A DNA stretch of 63,765 bases from a virus: the IMG/VR virus record IMGVR_UViG_3300020220_005971, positions 1 to 63,765 of that record. One strand, written 5' to 3'. The notes beneath the pieces are model-generated. The model had not been told where the DNA came from, made no database searches, and saw only the letters and a program-made list of their open reading frames with translations. The translations under genes were made by a program, and so were the position numbers. This document shows, piece after piece, positions 8,334-16,551 of this stretch (positions are counted from its first letter, which is position 1; the number at the start of each line of letters is the position of its first letter).

Positions 8334-8940
8334 TATAGTTTCATATGGTAATTTCAAAGGAAAAGGAAAACATAAGATAAAAAAACAAATTATATTGTGC
8401 CATACTTCAAGGGAAATACAAAATTATATGGCCTCCCTTAATTTCAGATACAACTCACAATACGATAAGATACCAAACTATTTAATTTCAAGATCTGGAG
8501 AGATTTATCAGTTGTTACATGATCATTCTTATTCAAACATTATGTTTGACGAATCAATAAATAAGAATGCAATATTCGTAATGCTCGAGAATCTTGGATG
8601 GCTTGAAAAGAAACCTTTAACTGAGTTTTACGTTAATTGGATTGGTAATATTTATAAACAAGGTATATTCGAAAAAAAGTGGAGAGAATACTTCCTATGG
8701 CAACCTTATACAACAACTCAGATAGAAACAACTGCTGAGCTTTGTAAGGTAATCTTGGAAGAAAACTCAATTGAAAAGAACTTCATAGGTCACAATACCA
8801 GAATAGATGGTGTTGAAAAATATGAAGGGGTTGTATGTAGGAGTAATTTTGATACTATGTACACAGACCCAAGTCCGGCTTTCGATTATCAGTACCTACA
8901 AAAAAAAATAGAAAATGAATACACATCAAAGCAGATATGA
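8326..8940 (+). CDS. Amidase_2-like endolysin candidate
   Basis: 204 aa. IILCHTS (His26) followed by PNYLISRSGEIYQLL matches the core of N-acetylmuramoyl-L-alanine amidase (Amidase_2): a zinc-ligand His, then the strand pair before the active site. A second likely zinc ligand is in FIGHNTR (about 155), and PSPAFDY near the end is a common C-terminal motif of phage amidases. It would cut the peptidoglycan stem peptide at lysis. It is divergent, so the call is moderate. The following genes encode membrane/coiled-coil proteins, consistent with a lysis region. Confidence 0.6.
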   Translation: MLNIVSYGNFKGKGKHKIKKQIILCHTSREIQNYMASLNFRYNSQYDKIPNYLISRSGEIYQLLHDHSYSNIMFDESINKNAIFVMLENLGWLEKKPLTEFYVNWIGNIYKQGIFEKKWREYFLWQPYTTTQIETTAELCKVILEENSIEKNFIGHNTRIDGVEKYEGVVCRSNFDTMYTDPSPAFDYQYLQKKIENEYTSKQI

Positions 8941-9511
8941 TGAAATAAAGGATCTTTTGAGAAAATCAAAAATGATTTTGGAACAAGAGACAACAAATGA
9001 TTTTGTAAATAGTGGTGAGAAATTAGGTCAGCCGAACTTAGCTAAAAGTATAGAGAATAAAATTGAGAACGACATCGATTACGAGACCTACGAAGAAGAT
9101 GAAGAGGAGGGTAAGTCTTCCTCTGATAAGTCACAGGCATACAGAATCAGTGGTGGTATATTAGTTTTACACGGTAAAGACGAACATGACACCGAAATTA
9201 CAACTGACGACAAGATTGCATTCCAAGAAACAATGGATGAGTTTATTGATGACGTATCAGATCTTGTTGACTTCAACGAGTTAAATGTATATCCAAATAA
9301 CGTAGAGTGGAGTGGTAAGGTAATAGATTATGATCTTGAATTTGTATTCTCAATTGGAGAGACAAACGGAGTTTATATCAATGGAGATATGATGAAAGTC
9401 AGCACTGAATTTTTGGATTTTGTTTCTAAGTTGAAACAATTTTATGATAAATTCAAATCTAAATGGGCTAAGGTTTTAGCTTCTAGAAAGAAAACACCAA
9501 CAAATGATTAA
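8915..9511 (+). CDS. Acidic hypothetical phage protein
   Basis: 198 aa. N-terminal helix with MILEQET at about residue 20, a very acidic linker (YETYEEDEEEG), then a compact domain (about 75-180: YRISGGILVLHGKDEHDTEI ... VYINGDMMKVSTEFLDF) and a basic tail. Overlaps both neighbours, so it is translationally coupled to the amidase and the next membrane gene. Family unknown. Confidence 0.55.
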   Translation: MNTHQSRYDEIKDLLRKSKMILEQETTNDFVNSGEKLGQPNLAKSIENKIENDIDYETYEEDEEEGKSSSDKSQAYRISGGILVLHGKDEHDTEITTDDKIAFQETMDEFIDDVSDLVDFNELNVYPNNVEWSGKVIDYDLEFVFSIGETNGVYINGDMMKVSTEFLDFVSKLKQFYDKFKSKWAKVLASRKKTPTND

Positions 9512-9866
9512 TATTATTAATTTTCTGAAGGCACACTACAAGACAATCCTCGCCGCGTTATTTGGACTCTATGTTCTTTATTATTTAATCTTCTTTTTGA
9601 CACCATCGGTCAGAATGCTAAAAACAGATAAAGCGCAAATCAACTCATTAAATGTAACAATCAAACAACTCCATCAAGACAATTTAAAGTTGGAAGAGAA
9701 GATTGATAACTATGACCAAAAGATTGATGACGTAAATAATTCAATCGATAAAATCAAAGGTCAAAAGACCATCGTAAAAGAAATATACTATGAAAAGATT
9801 AATAGTGTTGACAAGCTTACTATTCGTGAGCTTGACAGTTTTTTCACAGACAGATACAAGTACTAA
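9504..9866 (+). CDS. Type II membrane coiled-coil protein (possible inner spanin)
   Basis: 120 aa. Short N-terminal cytoplasmic part, one membrane span (residues 13-33, TILAALFGLYVLYYLIFFL), then a long heptad-like coiled coil (NSLNVTIKQLHQDN, KLEEKIDNYDQKID). This topology matches an Rz-type inner spanin. The next gene overlaps its last 77 nt in another frame, as in nested spanin pairs. The partner is not a standard lipoprotein, so the spanin reading is only a hypothesis. Confidence 0.5.
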   Translation: MINIINFLKAHYKTILAALFGLYVLYYLIFFLTPSVRMLKTDKAQINSLNVTIKQLHQDNLKLEEKIDNYDQKIDDVNNSIDKIKGQKTIVKEIYYEKINSVDKLTIRELDSFFTDRYKY

Positions 9867-10200
9867 TGTAAAGTGTTTTCCAACTCCGATTGTGAGACAA
9901 ATAATGAAGGATTTGATCACAGGTGATTCAGCAAAAGCACAACTAAAATTAACTGAGGAAATATTATCAGAAACTGAGAAAAAGATTTCCATCAAAGATA
10001 GTGTGATTGTCACTCTTAAAATGAAAGAATCAAACTATCTCACAATAATTGATGGTGAGAAACAAAAGTTCCAAATCCAAGAAAGCTATACAAAGAACTT
10101 GGAACGGGATCTTAAGAGAGAAAGAGTAAAAAATAAATTTAAATCAATTCTAGGCACCGGAATCATCGCAGCTATGGGATTCTTTTTAATAACAAAGTAA
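9790..10200 (+). CDS. Exported coiled-coil protein with C-terminal membrane span
   Basis: 136 aa. Signal peptide MKRLIVLTSLLFVSLTVFSQ, then a helical, charged middle (TEEILSETEKKISIKDSVIV), and a hydrophobic end (LGTGIIAAMGFFLI). It starts inside the previous coiled-coil gene in another frame. Both reading frames look coding over the overlap. Possible partner of that protein in envelope disruption; not proven. Confidence 0.5.
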   Translation: MKRLIVLTSLLFVSLTVFSQTDTSTNVKCFPTPIVRQIMKDLITGDSAKAQLKLTEEILSETEKKISIKDSVIVTLKMKESNYLTIIDGEKQKFQIQESYTKNLERDLKRERVKNKFKSILGTGIIAAMGFFLITK

Positions 10201-10445
10201 TGGCACTTACAAGCTCAGAAATAAAGGAAATTGAGATATTGATCCGTAAAGAAATTAGATCTTTTATGGAAACAAATACCGTACGACAATTCGAAGAAAA
10301 ATTGATGGATAGGGTTTACAAAGAAATGAAGAGAGGAAAACTCGAAGATGAAGTAAAAGATATAGCATTAAAAATGTTCCGTGAGTTCTATCAGTTTATG
10401 TGGATGAACAGATCTTATTGGGAACCTAGACTTAAAAACGCATAA
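10200..10445 (+). CDS. Small helical phage protein
   Basis: 81 aa, predicted almost all helix (SSEIKEIEILIRKEIRSFME ... LKMFREFYQFMWMNRSYWEP). Stop and start overlap both neighbours (TAATG), so it belongs to the same unit as the 10445 gene. Probably a virion or assembly factor by context. No family name can be given. Confidence 0.6.
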   Translation: MALTSSEIKEIEILIRKEIRSFMETNTVRQFEEKLMDRVYKEMKRGKLEDEVKDIALKMFREFYQFMWMNRSYWEPRLKNA

Positions 10446-11806
10446 TGAACCGTAATATTACAGCAGCATTTAAATTGGGGTTGGATAAAGCATATTCCCA
10501 ACTTGGTGATAGTGTCGGTCATCCTGAAGTGATGCTTTCCGCAGCAAGATTGAAATCATCTCTTAAAGAGGAAAACACCGGTATCAAATATCTTCAACCT
10601 AATTTTGAAAGAGAATTTGACGAGGTTAAAAGATATAGGGAGTTCGAAGGATTATCTAAGAAAAAATGGATTGAAATTGCAAAAAAAGGAACTATAACCA
10701 CTTTCGAAAGAATCAAAAAAAACTTGGGAAATGTTGATTTGGACTTCGAAAAACTCGACAGAGATAAAAGAGCAAGATTTCAGGCTGATTTCAAAAACAA
10801 GAAAATTGAAGCTCCAATAGCTGTGAAATTAAATAAAAATAATTATGATCTTTTGGGTGGTAATACAAGGCTTGCTGGTTTATTGAAACATGGTATCAAT
10901 CCTATAATATGGCTTATAGATGCTACAAAAAAAGATAAAGTTGAAGCTAAAGAACAAGATAAGGTCTCGGCAAAAAAACAATTCTCACAGGACCTTCAAC
11001 AAGATCCCGACTTTATTGAATTCAAAAAAAGATCTAAGTATAAACAAGATAATAAAGATTTCAATTTCGGCACTCCAAACGTAACATCGGATGATCCTTT
11101 CATAAGTAAGAAAAAATTCAAACATGTTGGGAAGGGAGAGTATGCTGAGACCACAGGAGCTTCATCCGCTGGATCCTACGTAGGCCCTTTTGCAATCAAC
11201 TCTAAATTTGCACAAAAAAGTAATTCTGAAACACCTAAATCTGAATTAGGTGAAGTACAATATGATAATTACGATCTTCAATTTCTTAAAGTCGCAACCA
11301 ACAATGATGGTAATACATTCAGAGTTGGTGATAAAGCAATTGCCTTCGATAGATTTAAACCAATCAGAATCATTTCTTTACAAAAAGACAATAAAGATAA
11401 AGTGATGGCTTATCACCGCGAAGGAGATTTTATGGCTTCTGTAAACATTGATGGATTGATACCATTGGGTAAACAAGTATCAAAAATCGAAGCAAACGAG
11501 GTAACAGGTGCTTCTTCAGCTGGTCAGTATTCAGGACCAGCAATGTGGGCTAAATCAACAAGCAAGAAAGATTGGAGAGGAGCATCCAAACCTTTGTATC
11601 AAGGAGGTAAATTTGTTCAAGTTAAAGGTAAATGTAAAAAATTCCCTTATTGTAATCAGGGGGACATAAAAGCTCTCAGGATTTGGGAGAATGAAAACAT
11701 TAAAACAGCCATTAAAAGGGTCTGCGAAAATACAGGTCTAAGTGATATCACTATCAAAAGTATTTTACAATACGAAATGAACAATATCCATTCAAAAAAG
11801 CTATAA
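10445..11806 (+). CDS. ParB-N-like domain protein with duplicated TGASSAG motif
   Basis: 453 aa. Residues 60-155 look like a ParB/sulfiredoxin-type N-domain: a predicted KKWIEIAKK helix, IEAPIAVKLN, then the hallmark GGNTRLAGLLKHG. The second half holds two copies of a short motif, TGASSAGSYVGP (about 237) and TGASSAGQYSGP (about 355), that look like linker or processing sites, and ends in a small Cys-containing module (KGKCKKFPYCNQGDIKAL). Context suggests a virion or DNA-associated protein. ParB-N folds can bind CTP or act as nucleases; neither activity is shown here. Confidence 0.5.
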   Translation: MNRNITAAFKLGLDKAYSQLGDSVGHPEVMLSAARLKSSLKEENTGIKYLQPNFEREFDEVKRYREFEGLSKKKWIEIAKKGTITTFERIKKNLGNVDLDFEKLDRDKRARFQADFKNKKIEAPIAVKLNKNNYDLLGGNTRLAGLLKHGINPIIWLIDATKKDKVEAKEQDKVSAKKQFSQDLQQDPDFIEFKKRSKYKQDNKDFNFGTPNVTSDDPFISKKKFKHVGKGEYAETTGASSAGSYVGPFAINSKFAQKSNSETPKSELGEVQYDNYDLQFLKVATNNDGNTFRVGDKAIAFDRFKPIRIISLQKDNKDKVMAYHREGDFMASVNIDGLIPLGKQVSKIEANEVTGASSAGQYSGPAMWAKSTSKKDWRGASKPLYQGGKFVQVKGKCKKFPYCNQGDIKALRIWENENIKTAIKRVCENTGLSDITIKSILQYEMNNIHSKKL

Positions 11807-11812
11807 TCAAAG

Positions 11813-11820
11813 ATATTTAT
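11813..11820 (+). promoter_or_regulatory. ATATTTAT motif (putative late promoter)
   Basis: ATATTTAT ends 15 nt before the ATG at 11836, the same spacing as before the genes at 37301 (15) and 17637 (16). Confidence 0.4.
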
Positions 11821-11835
11821 ATTAAAATAATCAAA

Positions 11836-13230
11836 ATGGACAAATTCGAAAATTATATTGATAAAGTAATCCAAAAAGTTTTGACTGAAGCGGCAGAACA
11901 AAAAGCGTCTGAGGTTTCTGAAAAACTACATGGTAAACAAAAGGAAATAGATAAAAACAAAAACGGTAAGAAACACACAAAAGAGGGTTTCGAAGATGAG
12001 ATTGATATTGATAGAATGGACTTGAATCCACCCGAAGAGGATTTGGAAATCGGAGAATTTGATCCAAGAGATAAATCATGGGAGGAAATCAAAGCACACA
12101 CAGGAGCCCCTGATTATTCAGAAATAGATGAGATGGATGTTGACCCGGAATATATCGACCCTAAAGATGGAGAATTAGATGAAGTTGAAGCCAATGAAGC
12201 TGAGACAGCTGAAGGTAATGCATTTACAGGAGCACTTGCCAAAGCTAAAGAAGAGGGTAAAAACTCTTTTGAAGTTGACGGAAAGAAATTCAATGTCAAA
12301 GAAGCAGAGGACAAATGGATACAAAAGACAAAGATGAAGAAAGGTGCTTTACACAAGAAACTTGGAGTTCCTGAGGGAAGCAAAATACCAAAGTCAAAAT
12401 TAAATTCTCTTAAAAAAGAATTAACTGCAAAAGCTAAGGGAGATAAGAAATTGTCTTCGGAAGATTTGAAGACTCTGAAGCAAGTTAATATGGCTCTAAC
12501 TTTAGGTGGTCTAAAAGAATCAAAATTTAATCTCAATTCTTTACAATTAAATGAAAATGAATTGATTGATTTAATTGAGAAAATTGTAGTCGAACAGGAA
12601 GTAAATAAAACTAAGGGAAATATCGCTGACAAAACACCAAAAGGACTCGAAGTTGCTGAAAAAGTACATAGAGAGGATGGAAAAGAAAATAAATCAGCGT
12701 TAGAAGCTGTAACAAAAAAGTTAAGAGAATATTTGAAGGATGCATCGAAAGGCAACTTTGAACCAAATCCTAAAAATTTCCCAAAGGGTAATGGAGAACT
12801 GGCAAAGATGGATAAGAAAGCATATACACCTGACGCAGATGTTGAGGAATATATTGAAGAATTTTCCTATGGTGGTGGGATGGAAAACTTAGACTATGAT
12901 GAAATAAAACCAAACGAAGAGTGGATGGAAAACACAATTGTTGGGTCATCTAAAACAGGAAACTCTCAAAAATACGCAAACGCGGTTGAAACTGAACTCG
13001 GTGAGAAAATTAACAATAAGAGAAAGAAAAATATATTCTCTCAAGAAAAAAAGAATTCTTACAAGAGAGTTGACCAACCTACTTCAGGTGACAACAAATC
13101 TAAGGGTCAAAAAGATTCAGACAAACTTTTTGCTAAATTAGAATCGACGGAGGATAAAAATAATAAATTAGTTGTGGAGCAACTTGAAAAGATGAAACAT
13201 CTGTTTTCTTACAGTCAGAAAACTCAATAA
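11836..13230 (+). CDS. Acidic virion/scaffold-type protein with capsid-tag-like N-terminus
   Basis: 464 aa, very rich in Lys, Glu and Asp and low in hydrophobic residues. The N-terminus FENYIDKVIQKVLTEAAE is an amphipathic helix ending in L-T-E/A, like a T4 prohead-protease cleavage site. A similar internal segment (about residues 245-255) reads LQLNENELIDLIEKIVVEQE. A small folded part (about 135-220) contains NSFEVDGKKFNVKEAEDKW and KKGALHKKLGVPEGSKIP. The charge profile suits a packaged internal or scaffolding protein. Single-gene unit: late-type motif before, terminator after. Confidence 0.55.
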   Translation: MDKFENYIDKVIQKVLTEAAEQKASEVSEKLHGKQKEIDKNKNGKKHTKEGFEDEIDIDRMDLNPPEEDLEIGEFDPRDKSWEEIKAHTGAPDYSEIDEMDVDPEYIDPKDGELDEVEANEAETAEGNAFTGALAKAKEEGKNSFEVDGKKFNVKEAEDKWIQKTKMKKGALHKKLGVPEGSKIPKSKLNSLKKELTAKAKGDKKLSSEDLKTLKQVNMALTLGGLKESKFNLNSLQLNENELIDLIEKIVVEQEVNKTKGNIADKTPKGLEVAEKVHREDGKENKSALEAVTKKLREYLKDASKGNFEPNPKNFPKGNGELAKMDKKAYTPDADVEEYIEEFSYGGGMENLDYDEIKPNEEWMENTIVGSSKTGNSQKYANAVETELGEKINNKRKKNIFSQEKKNSYKRVDQPTSGDNKSKGQKDSDKLFAKLESTEDKNNKLVVEQLEKMKHLFSYSQKTQ

Positions 13231-13256
13231 CTTCACAAATAATAACAATAATCTAT

Positions 13257-13297
13257 ATTCTCCATAGGATGGCAAATTCTATGGAGAATTTTTTTAG
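13257..13297 (+). terminator. Rho-independent terminator overlapping next ORF's 5' end
   Basis: ATTCTCCATAG (13257-13267) pairs perfectly with CTATGGAGAAT (13279-13289), and TTTTTTT follows. It lies over two possible upstream start codons of the next gene (13269, 13281), which argues for the start at 13302. Confidence 0.85.
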
Positions 13298-13301
13298 GTG
13301 G

Positions 13302-13742
13302 ATGTCAAAACCAGTTGCAAACGACGAAGTTCAAATTTGGTTCAGCGTACACAACATGATACCTGAGAAGATAGAGTTATACGGTGATTTGTTCAAAAGT
13401 CTTTTCAAGATTATGGGTGACACCTATTTGGGGTCAGAAGAATCTGAGACCAAAATAAATTTGACCGTTGATGACAAATTAAATCACTTTGAATGGTGTT
13501 GGGGTAAATTGTTGGATAACTTCAATAAAGAAAATATTAAGATCAAAGAATCTGGTGCTCACAAAGATTACTTTTGGGAGTTCTTTAAAGACACCTATTA
13601 TAATCAAAAGGATCAACGAGTAAAATTGTCAATCTCTCAATTTATTGATGATGTGTTTAGCTTACAAAAGCCATTTACCAAATCAGATTTGGATATCCTT
13701 ACAGAGCTCTATAAGTCTCTTGAAAAAAATATAGAATACTAA
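13302..13742 (+). CDS. Hypothetical phage protein
   Basis: 146 aa from ATG 13302 (MSKPVANDEVQIWFSVHNMI). In-frame ATGs at 13269 and 13281 lie within a terminator hairpin and are less likely. AGGTGG precedes the chosen start. The sequence is a compact, aromatic-rich mixed fold (FEWCWGKLLDNF, KDYFWEFFKDTYYNQ) ending in helices. No family recognised; probably structural or assembly-related by position. Confidence 0.55.
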   Translation: MSKPVANDEVQIWFSVHNMIPEKIELYGDLFKSLFKIMGDTYLGSEESETKINLTVDDKLNHFEWCWGKLLDNFNKENIKIKESGAHKDYFWEFFKDTYYNQKDQRVKLSISQFIDDVFSLQKPFTKSDLDILTELYKSLEKNIEY

Positions 13743-13819
13743 AAAAGTTTCATTGTATTTACTCTGAAGGGGGTTTTTTTATATTTCCTATAATAAACTT
13801 TACATAATTTTTTTTTAAA

Positions 13820-13996
13820 ATGGAAACATTAGAGCAAATTAAAGAGTTGACTGAACTGCTTTCAGTTGACACCACTAAATTTTTCAAAGGAAACAAAAGT
13901 GCAGGTACAAGAGCAAGAAAGGCAGCTCAAGAATTGAAAGCACTTCTTCAGAAATTAAGAGGCGAGATTTTGGAACATAAAAAAACTGAAGAGTGA
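13820..13996 (+). CDS. Histone H1-like (Hc1-type) small DNA-binding protein
   Basis: 58 aa from ATG 13820: METLEQIKELTELLSVDTTK, then FFKGNKSAGTRARKAAQELK, then a helical LLQKLRGEILEHKK end. This is the layout of the small Bacteroidota histone H1-like proteins (Hc1 family), with a GNKxAGTRARKAxQELK core. Such proteins bind DNA nonspecifically and may compact genomes. In a phage it could condense packaged DNA or alter host chromatin. Its stop TGA overlaps the next start ATG (13996). Confidence 0.75.
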   Translation: METLEQIKELTELLSVDTTKFFKGNKSAGTRARKAAQELKALLQKLRGEILEHKKTEE

Positions 13997-14181
13997 TGAT
14001 TAACCAATCAACATTATATTTGTTTTTATTCTATTGGTCAGTCTTAGTCTTATCAAGGACGTTGTTCATTTTTGCTACAACCGTTTTTGGTAAGAACCCA
14101 AAACCGATCAATATGTCTAAGACAGAATTAATTTTGAACAGTTTGACATTAACTTACATAATCACTTACCTAACAATATGA
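13996..14181 (+). CDS. Small two-span membrane protein
   Basis: 61 aa from ATG 13996 (MINQSTLYLFLFYWSVLVLS). Two hydrophobic segments (7-31, 44-60) separated by a short basic loop (GKNPKPINMSKTE). Overlaps the H1-like stop and the next start. Function unknown. Confidence 0.5.
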   Translation: MINQSTLYLFLFYWSVLVLSRTLFIFATTVFGKNPKPINMSKTELILNSLTLTYIITYLTI

Positions 14182-14675
14182 GTTTTTATAAAGAATTACA
14201 AATTTTTTCGGAGTACATTCATTCTATCCGATTTCTCGATGGGTATATTACAATAGACTTGAAATTTCCAATGAATTGGGGATTACCTAAAAGTCTCACA
14301 GCAGAAGATAAAGTTATACCTTTCGATTCGGGGGAACAAAACCTCAAGGGAATATCGTTTGTTTGTTCTTTTGAGGAATCGGAAGTCACCGAAACAATTT
14401 CAAAAATCAATAAAGTCATCAAACTTAACAAAGATAGGGAGCTGAAGGAAAAATTATTCAAAGAAACAATTGATACTTTGAAGAGGACTTTCGAAACGAC
14501 TGATTTAGATACCCTAAAATCTCTATACTTTGACTTTGAAAAAAAAGAAAATACTTTAGAAGATGGGACAACACGAGGAACATCACTTGAATTGGTTGAA
14601 GAGCGAACAGCACAAAGATCAAAAAGAACTAGAATTAGAAAAGAAGAAACTAGTACGAGAGATAAGGAATCTTGA
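14178..14675 (+). CDS. Hypothetical phage protein
   Basis: 165 aa. N-terminal part (about 1-85) is a compact domain (IRFLDGYITIDLKFPMNWGL ... GISFVCSFEE); the rest is charged helix ending in a Lys/Arg/Glu-rich tail. The last 113 nt are read in another frame by the next gene. Function unknown. Confidence 0.6.
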   Translation: MSFYKELQIFSEYIHSIRFLDGYITIDLKFPMNWGLPKSLTAEDKVIPFDSGEQNLKGISFVCSFEESEVTETISKINKVIKLNKDRELKEKLFKETIDTLKRTFETTDLDTLKSLYFDFEKKENTLEDGTTRGTSLELVEERTAQRSKRTRIRKEETSTRDKES

Positions 14676-14751
14676 TAAAAAACAATTATTTCCCGAGAAT
14701 AAGAAATTAACAATATGGCAAAAACTAAAAATGGCGTTGATGGGACAGTAG
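14563..14751 (+). CDS. Small basic helical protein nested in overlap
   Basis: 62 aa (MGQHEEHHLNWLKSEQHKDQ ... KKLTIWQKLKMALMGQ). It starts within the previous gene and ends within the next, in different frames. Its composition (charged helix then an amphipathic IWQKLKMAL end) looks coding, and the three genes form a tight overlapping chain. Function unknown. Confidence 0.5.
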   Translation: MGQHEEHHLNWLKSEQHKDQKELELEKKKLVREIRNLDKKQLFPENKKLTIWQKLKMALMGQ

Positions 14752-14936
14752 AACGGTTAGCGAAAATTGCTGACGAACTACAAAAATTACATCAAGGTAA
14801 GACGATGGTTGTGTTTGAAATGGGAGTGGAAGAATATGAAAATGCCGCGAAACAAATGAAAGTAAAAGATTCTAAAAGATTTACAATTGACATCTCAGGG
14901 ACAGATTTCATTTTTCTTTTGACCTCGGATGAGTAG
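14715..14936 (+). CDS. Small hypothetical protein
   Basis: 73 aa (MAKTKNGVDGTVERLAKIAD ... FTIDISGTDFIFLLTSDE). N-terminal helix then a beta-rich end. Overlaps the upstream gene by 37 nt and runs into the convergent minus-strand gene by 29 nt. No family recognised. Confidence 0.5.
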   Translation: MAKTKNGVDGTVERLAKIADELQKLHQGKTMVVFEMGVEEYENAAKQMKVKDSKRFTIDISGTDFIFLLTSDE

Positions 14937-15558
14937 TATATTTCCTGTATAAAGTTTTTTTGTCGTAACCTTTTGATTCTAAAAAATTAAACAAATACTT
15001 CCTCTGGGGGGATGATGTATCACTAACAAAGATGCAATCCCCCCTTTTCATTTCGAAGAAACTATGAGAAAGAACGTTTATAAATCTCTCTGCTTCTGAC
15101 TCCGACTTTAGGGAGAATAATCTTATTTCATCATCGTTTTGTAATATTACCTTATTATTAAGGATCGACATTACCTTGATTGATGTGGTTGGCAAATATC
15201 TCGTTATAAAGAAATTCATTGTAATTTTCTTATTACGACTAATATCAAATATTGTCTCGGGGTATTTGTATGAAGATATCTTGAGAATATTAAATTCAGG
15301 GTCTTCGAGTTTAACCTTGATATTTCTACCAAATTCATCAGTCATATAAGTTGGTAGTAACCTCTGAGAGTTTTTTTCTAACAGAGCTATTTCATAAACA
15401 CATGGTATTGCATTCTCAACTTCACGATTAAAGACAACACTTTGGTTTTCAGAGATTAAATTGTTAAAAAAACTGAGTGCTTTCTTACCGGTCTGAAACT
15501 TCTTTATTATTTTTTTCCTCTCTTTATTTTTGAATAGGACTATTATGAACTGAGACAT
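14908..15558 (-). CDS. Hypothetical phage protein
   Basis: 216 aa. Opens with a strand and basic helix (FIIVLFKNKERKKIIKKFQT), then a mixed alpha/beta body; the last 45 residues are basic and aromatic (NFLESKGYDKKTLYRKYTTH). Its start codon is 1 nt from the start of the divergent dnaJ gene, so both promoters must lie inside the opposite coding region. Function unknown. Confidence 0.6.
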   Translation of the reverse strand: MSQFIIVLFKNKERKKIIKKFQTGKKALSFFNNLISENQSVVFNREVENAIPCVYEIALLEKNSQRLLPTYMTDEFGRNIKVKLEDPEFNILKISSYKYPETIFDISRNKKITMNFFITRYLPTTSIKVMSILNNKVILQNDDEIRLFSLKSESEAERFINVLSHSFFEMKRGDCIFVSDTSSPQRKYLFNFLESKGYDKKTLYRKYTTHPRSKEK

Positions 15559-15559
15559 A

Positions 15560-16486
15560 ATGAAAGATTACTATAAAATATTAGGAGTTCAAGAGAACTC
15601 TACCGATGAGGAAATAAAGAAGGCTTACCGAAGACTATCAAAAGATTATCACCCCGACGTGAACCCTAATGGTTCTGAGAAATTTAAAGAGATTGCAGAA
15701 GCTTACGAAAATATAGGCACAGAAGAAAAAAGACAATCCCTTAAAAATAAAGGGCAAAATCCTTTTGCCGGCTCAGACTTCGAACAGATGTTTGCCAATA
15801 TGTTCGGGGGGCGTCCTCAAAGACCACGTAGACCAATTGTTCCTGATAAAATTGTTACTGTAACTATAAGTCCTGTACAATCTTTCATAGGGGAACAAAT
15901 AAACGTCAATTACTTCAGGAATGTAATGTGTAGTGCCTGTAATGGTGCGGGTGGGAATAGGAAGATTTGTGATAGTTGTAAAGGTCAGGGGTATCATTCA
16001 ATAGTAAGTGGATCTGGATTCTTTAGACAAGAGATCAGAAAGGTCTGTAATGAGTGTAATGGTGATGGATATAGACTTCTTAGTAAATGTCACGTATGCG
16101 ACACAAGTGGAACAAAGCCAACAGCGGAAACAATAAAGATACAACTACCTAAAGGAATAGATGAAGGACAATTTCTTAAACTTCAGGGACTCGGTGACTA
16201 TCATAATGGAATATTTGGTAATTTAGTACTACAAATTAAAATGAGCTCCTTAGACGGATATGAGAAAATAGGTGATGATTTAATACTTAATTTACATTTG
16301 GGATTAGATGATTTGAAAAAAAATTCAATTGTCATCAAACACCCACTATCAGAACTAAAAGTAGATATTCCCATTGAATTCGACAGCTCGAAACCCCTAA
16401 GATTGAAAGGAAAAGGGTTTAACGGAGGTGACATGTATGTCAAACTCCACGTAAAGTTTGATAGATCCAAATTGAACCAACAATAA
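15560..16486 (+). CDS. dnaJ: DnaJ/Hsp40 co-chaperone
   Basis: 308 aa. J-domain with HPD at residues 31-33 (KDYHPDVNPNG), which stimulates DnaK ATPase. The Gly/Phe linker is short. The zinc-binding region has CSACNGAG, CDSCKGQG, CNECNGDG and a fourth motif CHVCDTSG that deviates from CxxCxGxG. The C-terminal substrate-binding beta domains follow (LPKGIDEGQFLKLQGLGDYH). Slightly shorter than bacterial DnaJ (about 375). It would recruit host DnaK, for example for folding virion proteins such as the giant fibres. Divergent from the 14908-15558 gene. Confidence 0.9.
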   Translation: MKDYYKILGVQENSTDEEIKKAYRRLSKDYHPDVNPNGSEKFKEIAEAYENIGTEEKRQSLKNKGQNPFAGSDFEQMFANMFGGRPQRPRRPIVPDKIVTVTISPVQSFIGEQINVNYFRNVMCSACNGAGGNRKICDSCKGQGYHSIVSGSGFFRQEIRKVCNECNGDGYRLLSKCHVCDTSGTKPTAETIKIQLPKGIDEGQFLKLQGLGDYHNGIFGNLVLQIKMSSLDGYEKIGDDLILNLHLGLDDLKKNSIVIKHPLSELKVDIPIEFDSSKPLRLKGKGFNGGDMYVKLHVKFDRSKLNQQ

Positions 16487-16539
16487 TAATCGTATAACCA
16501 ATAATTTTGATCAAGTTACACGGAATACAAATCTTATTC

Positions 16540-16547
16540 ATATTTAT
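16540..16547 (+). promoter_or_regulatory. ATATTTAT motif
   Basis: CATATTTATAG lies 4 nt upstream of the ATG at 16552. Confidence 0.35.
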
Positions 16548-16551
16548 AGAT

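Noticed and set aside
13743-13790. GAAGGGGGTTTTTTT as a terminator
   Set aside because: No complementary C-rich arm was found upstream.
15560-16486. DnaJ as host contamination or prophage boundary
   Set aside because: Flanking genes on both sides are phage-like with overlapping starts, and no change in gene density or composition marks a boundary.
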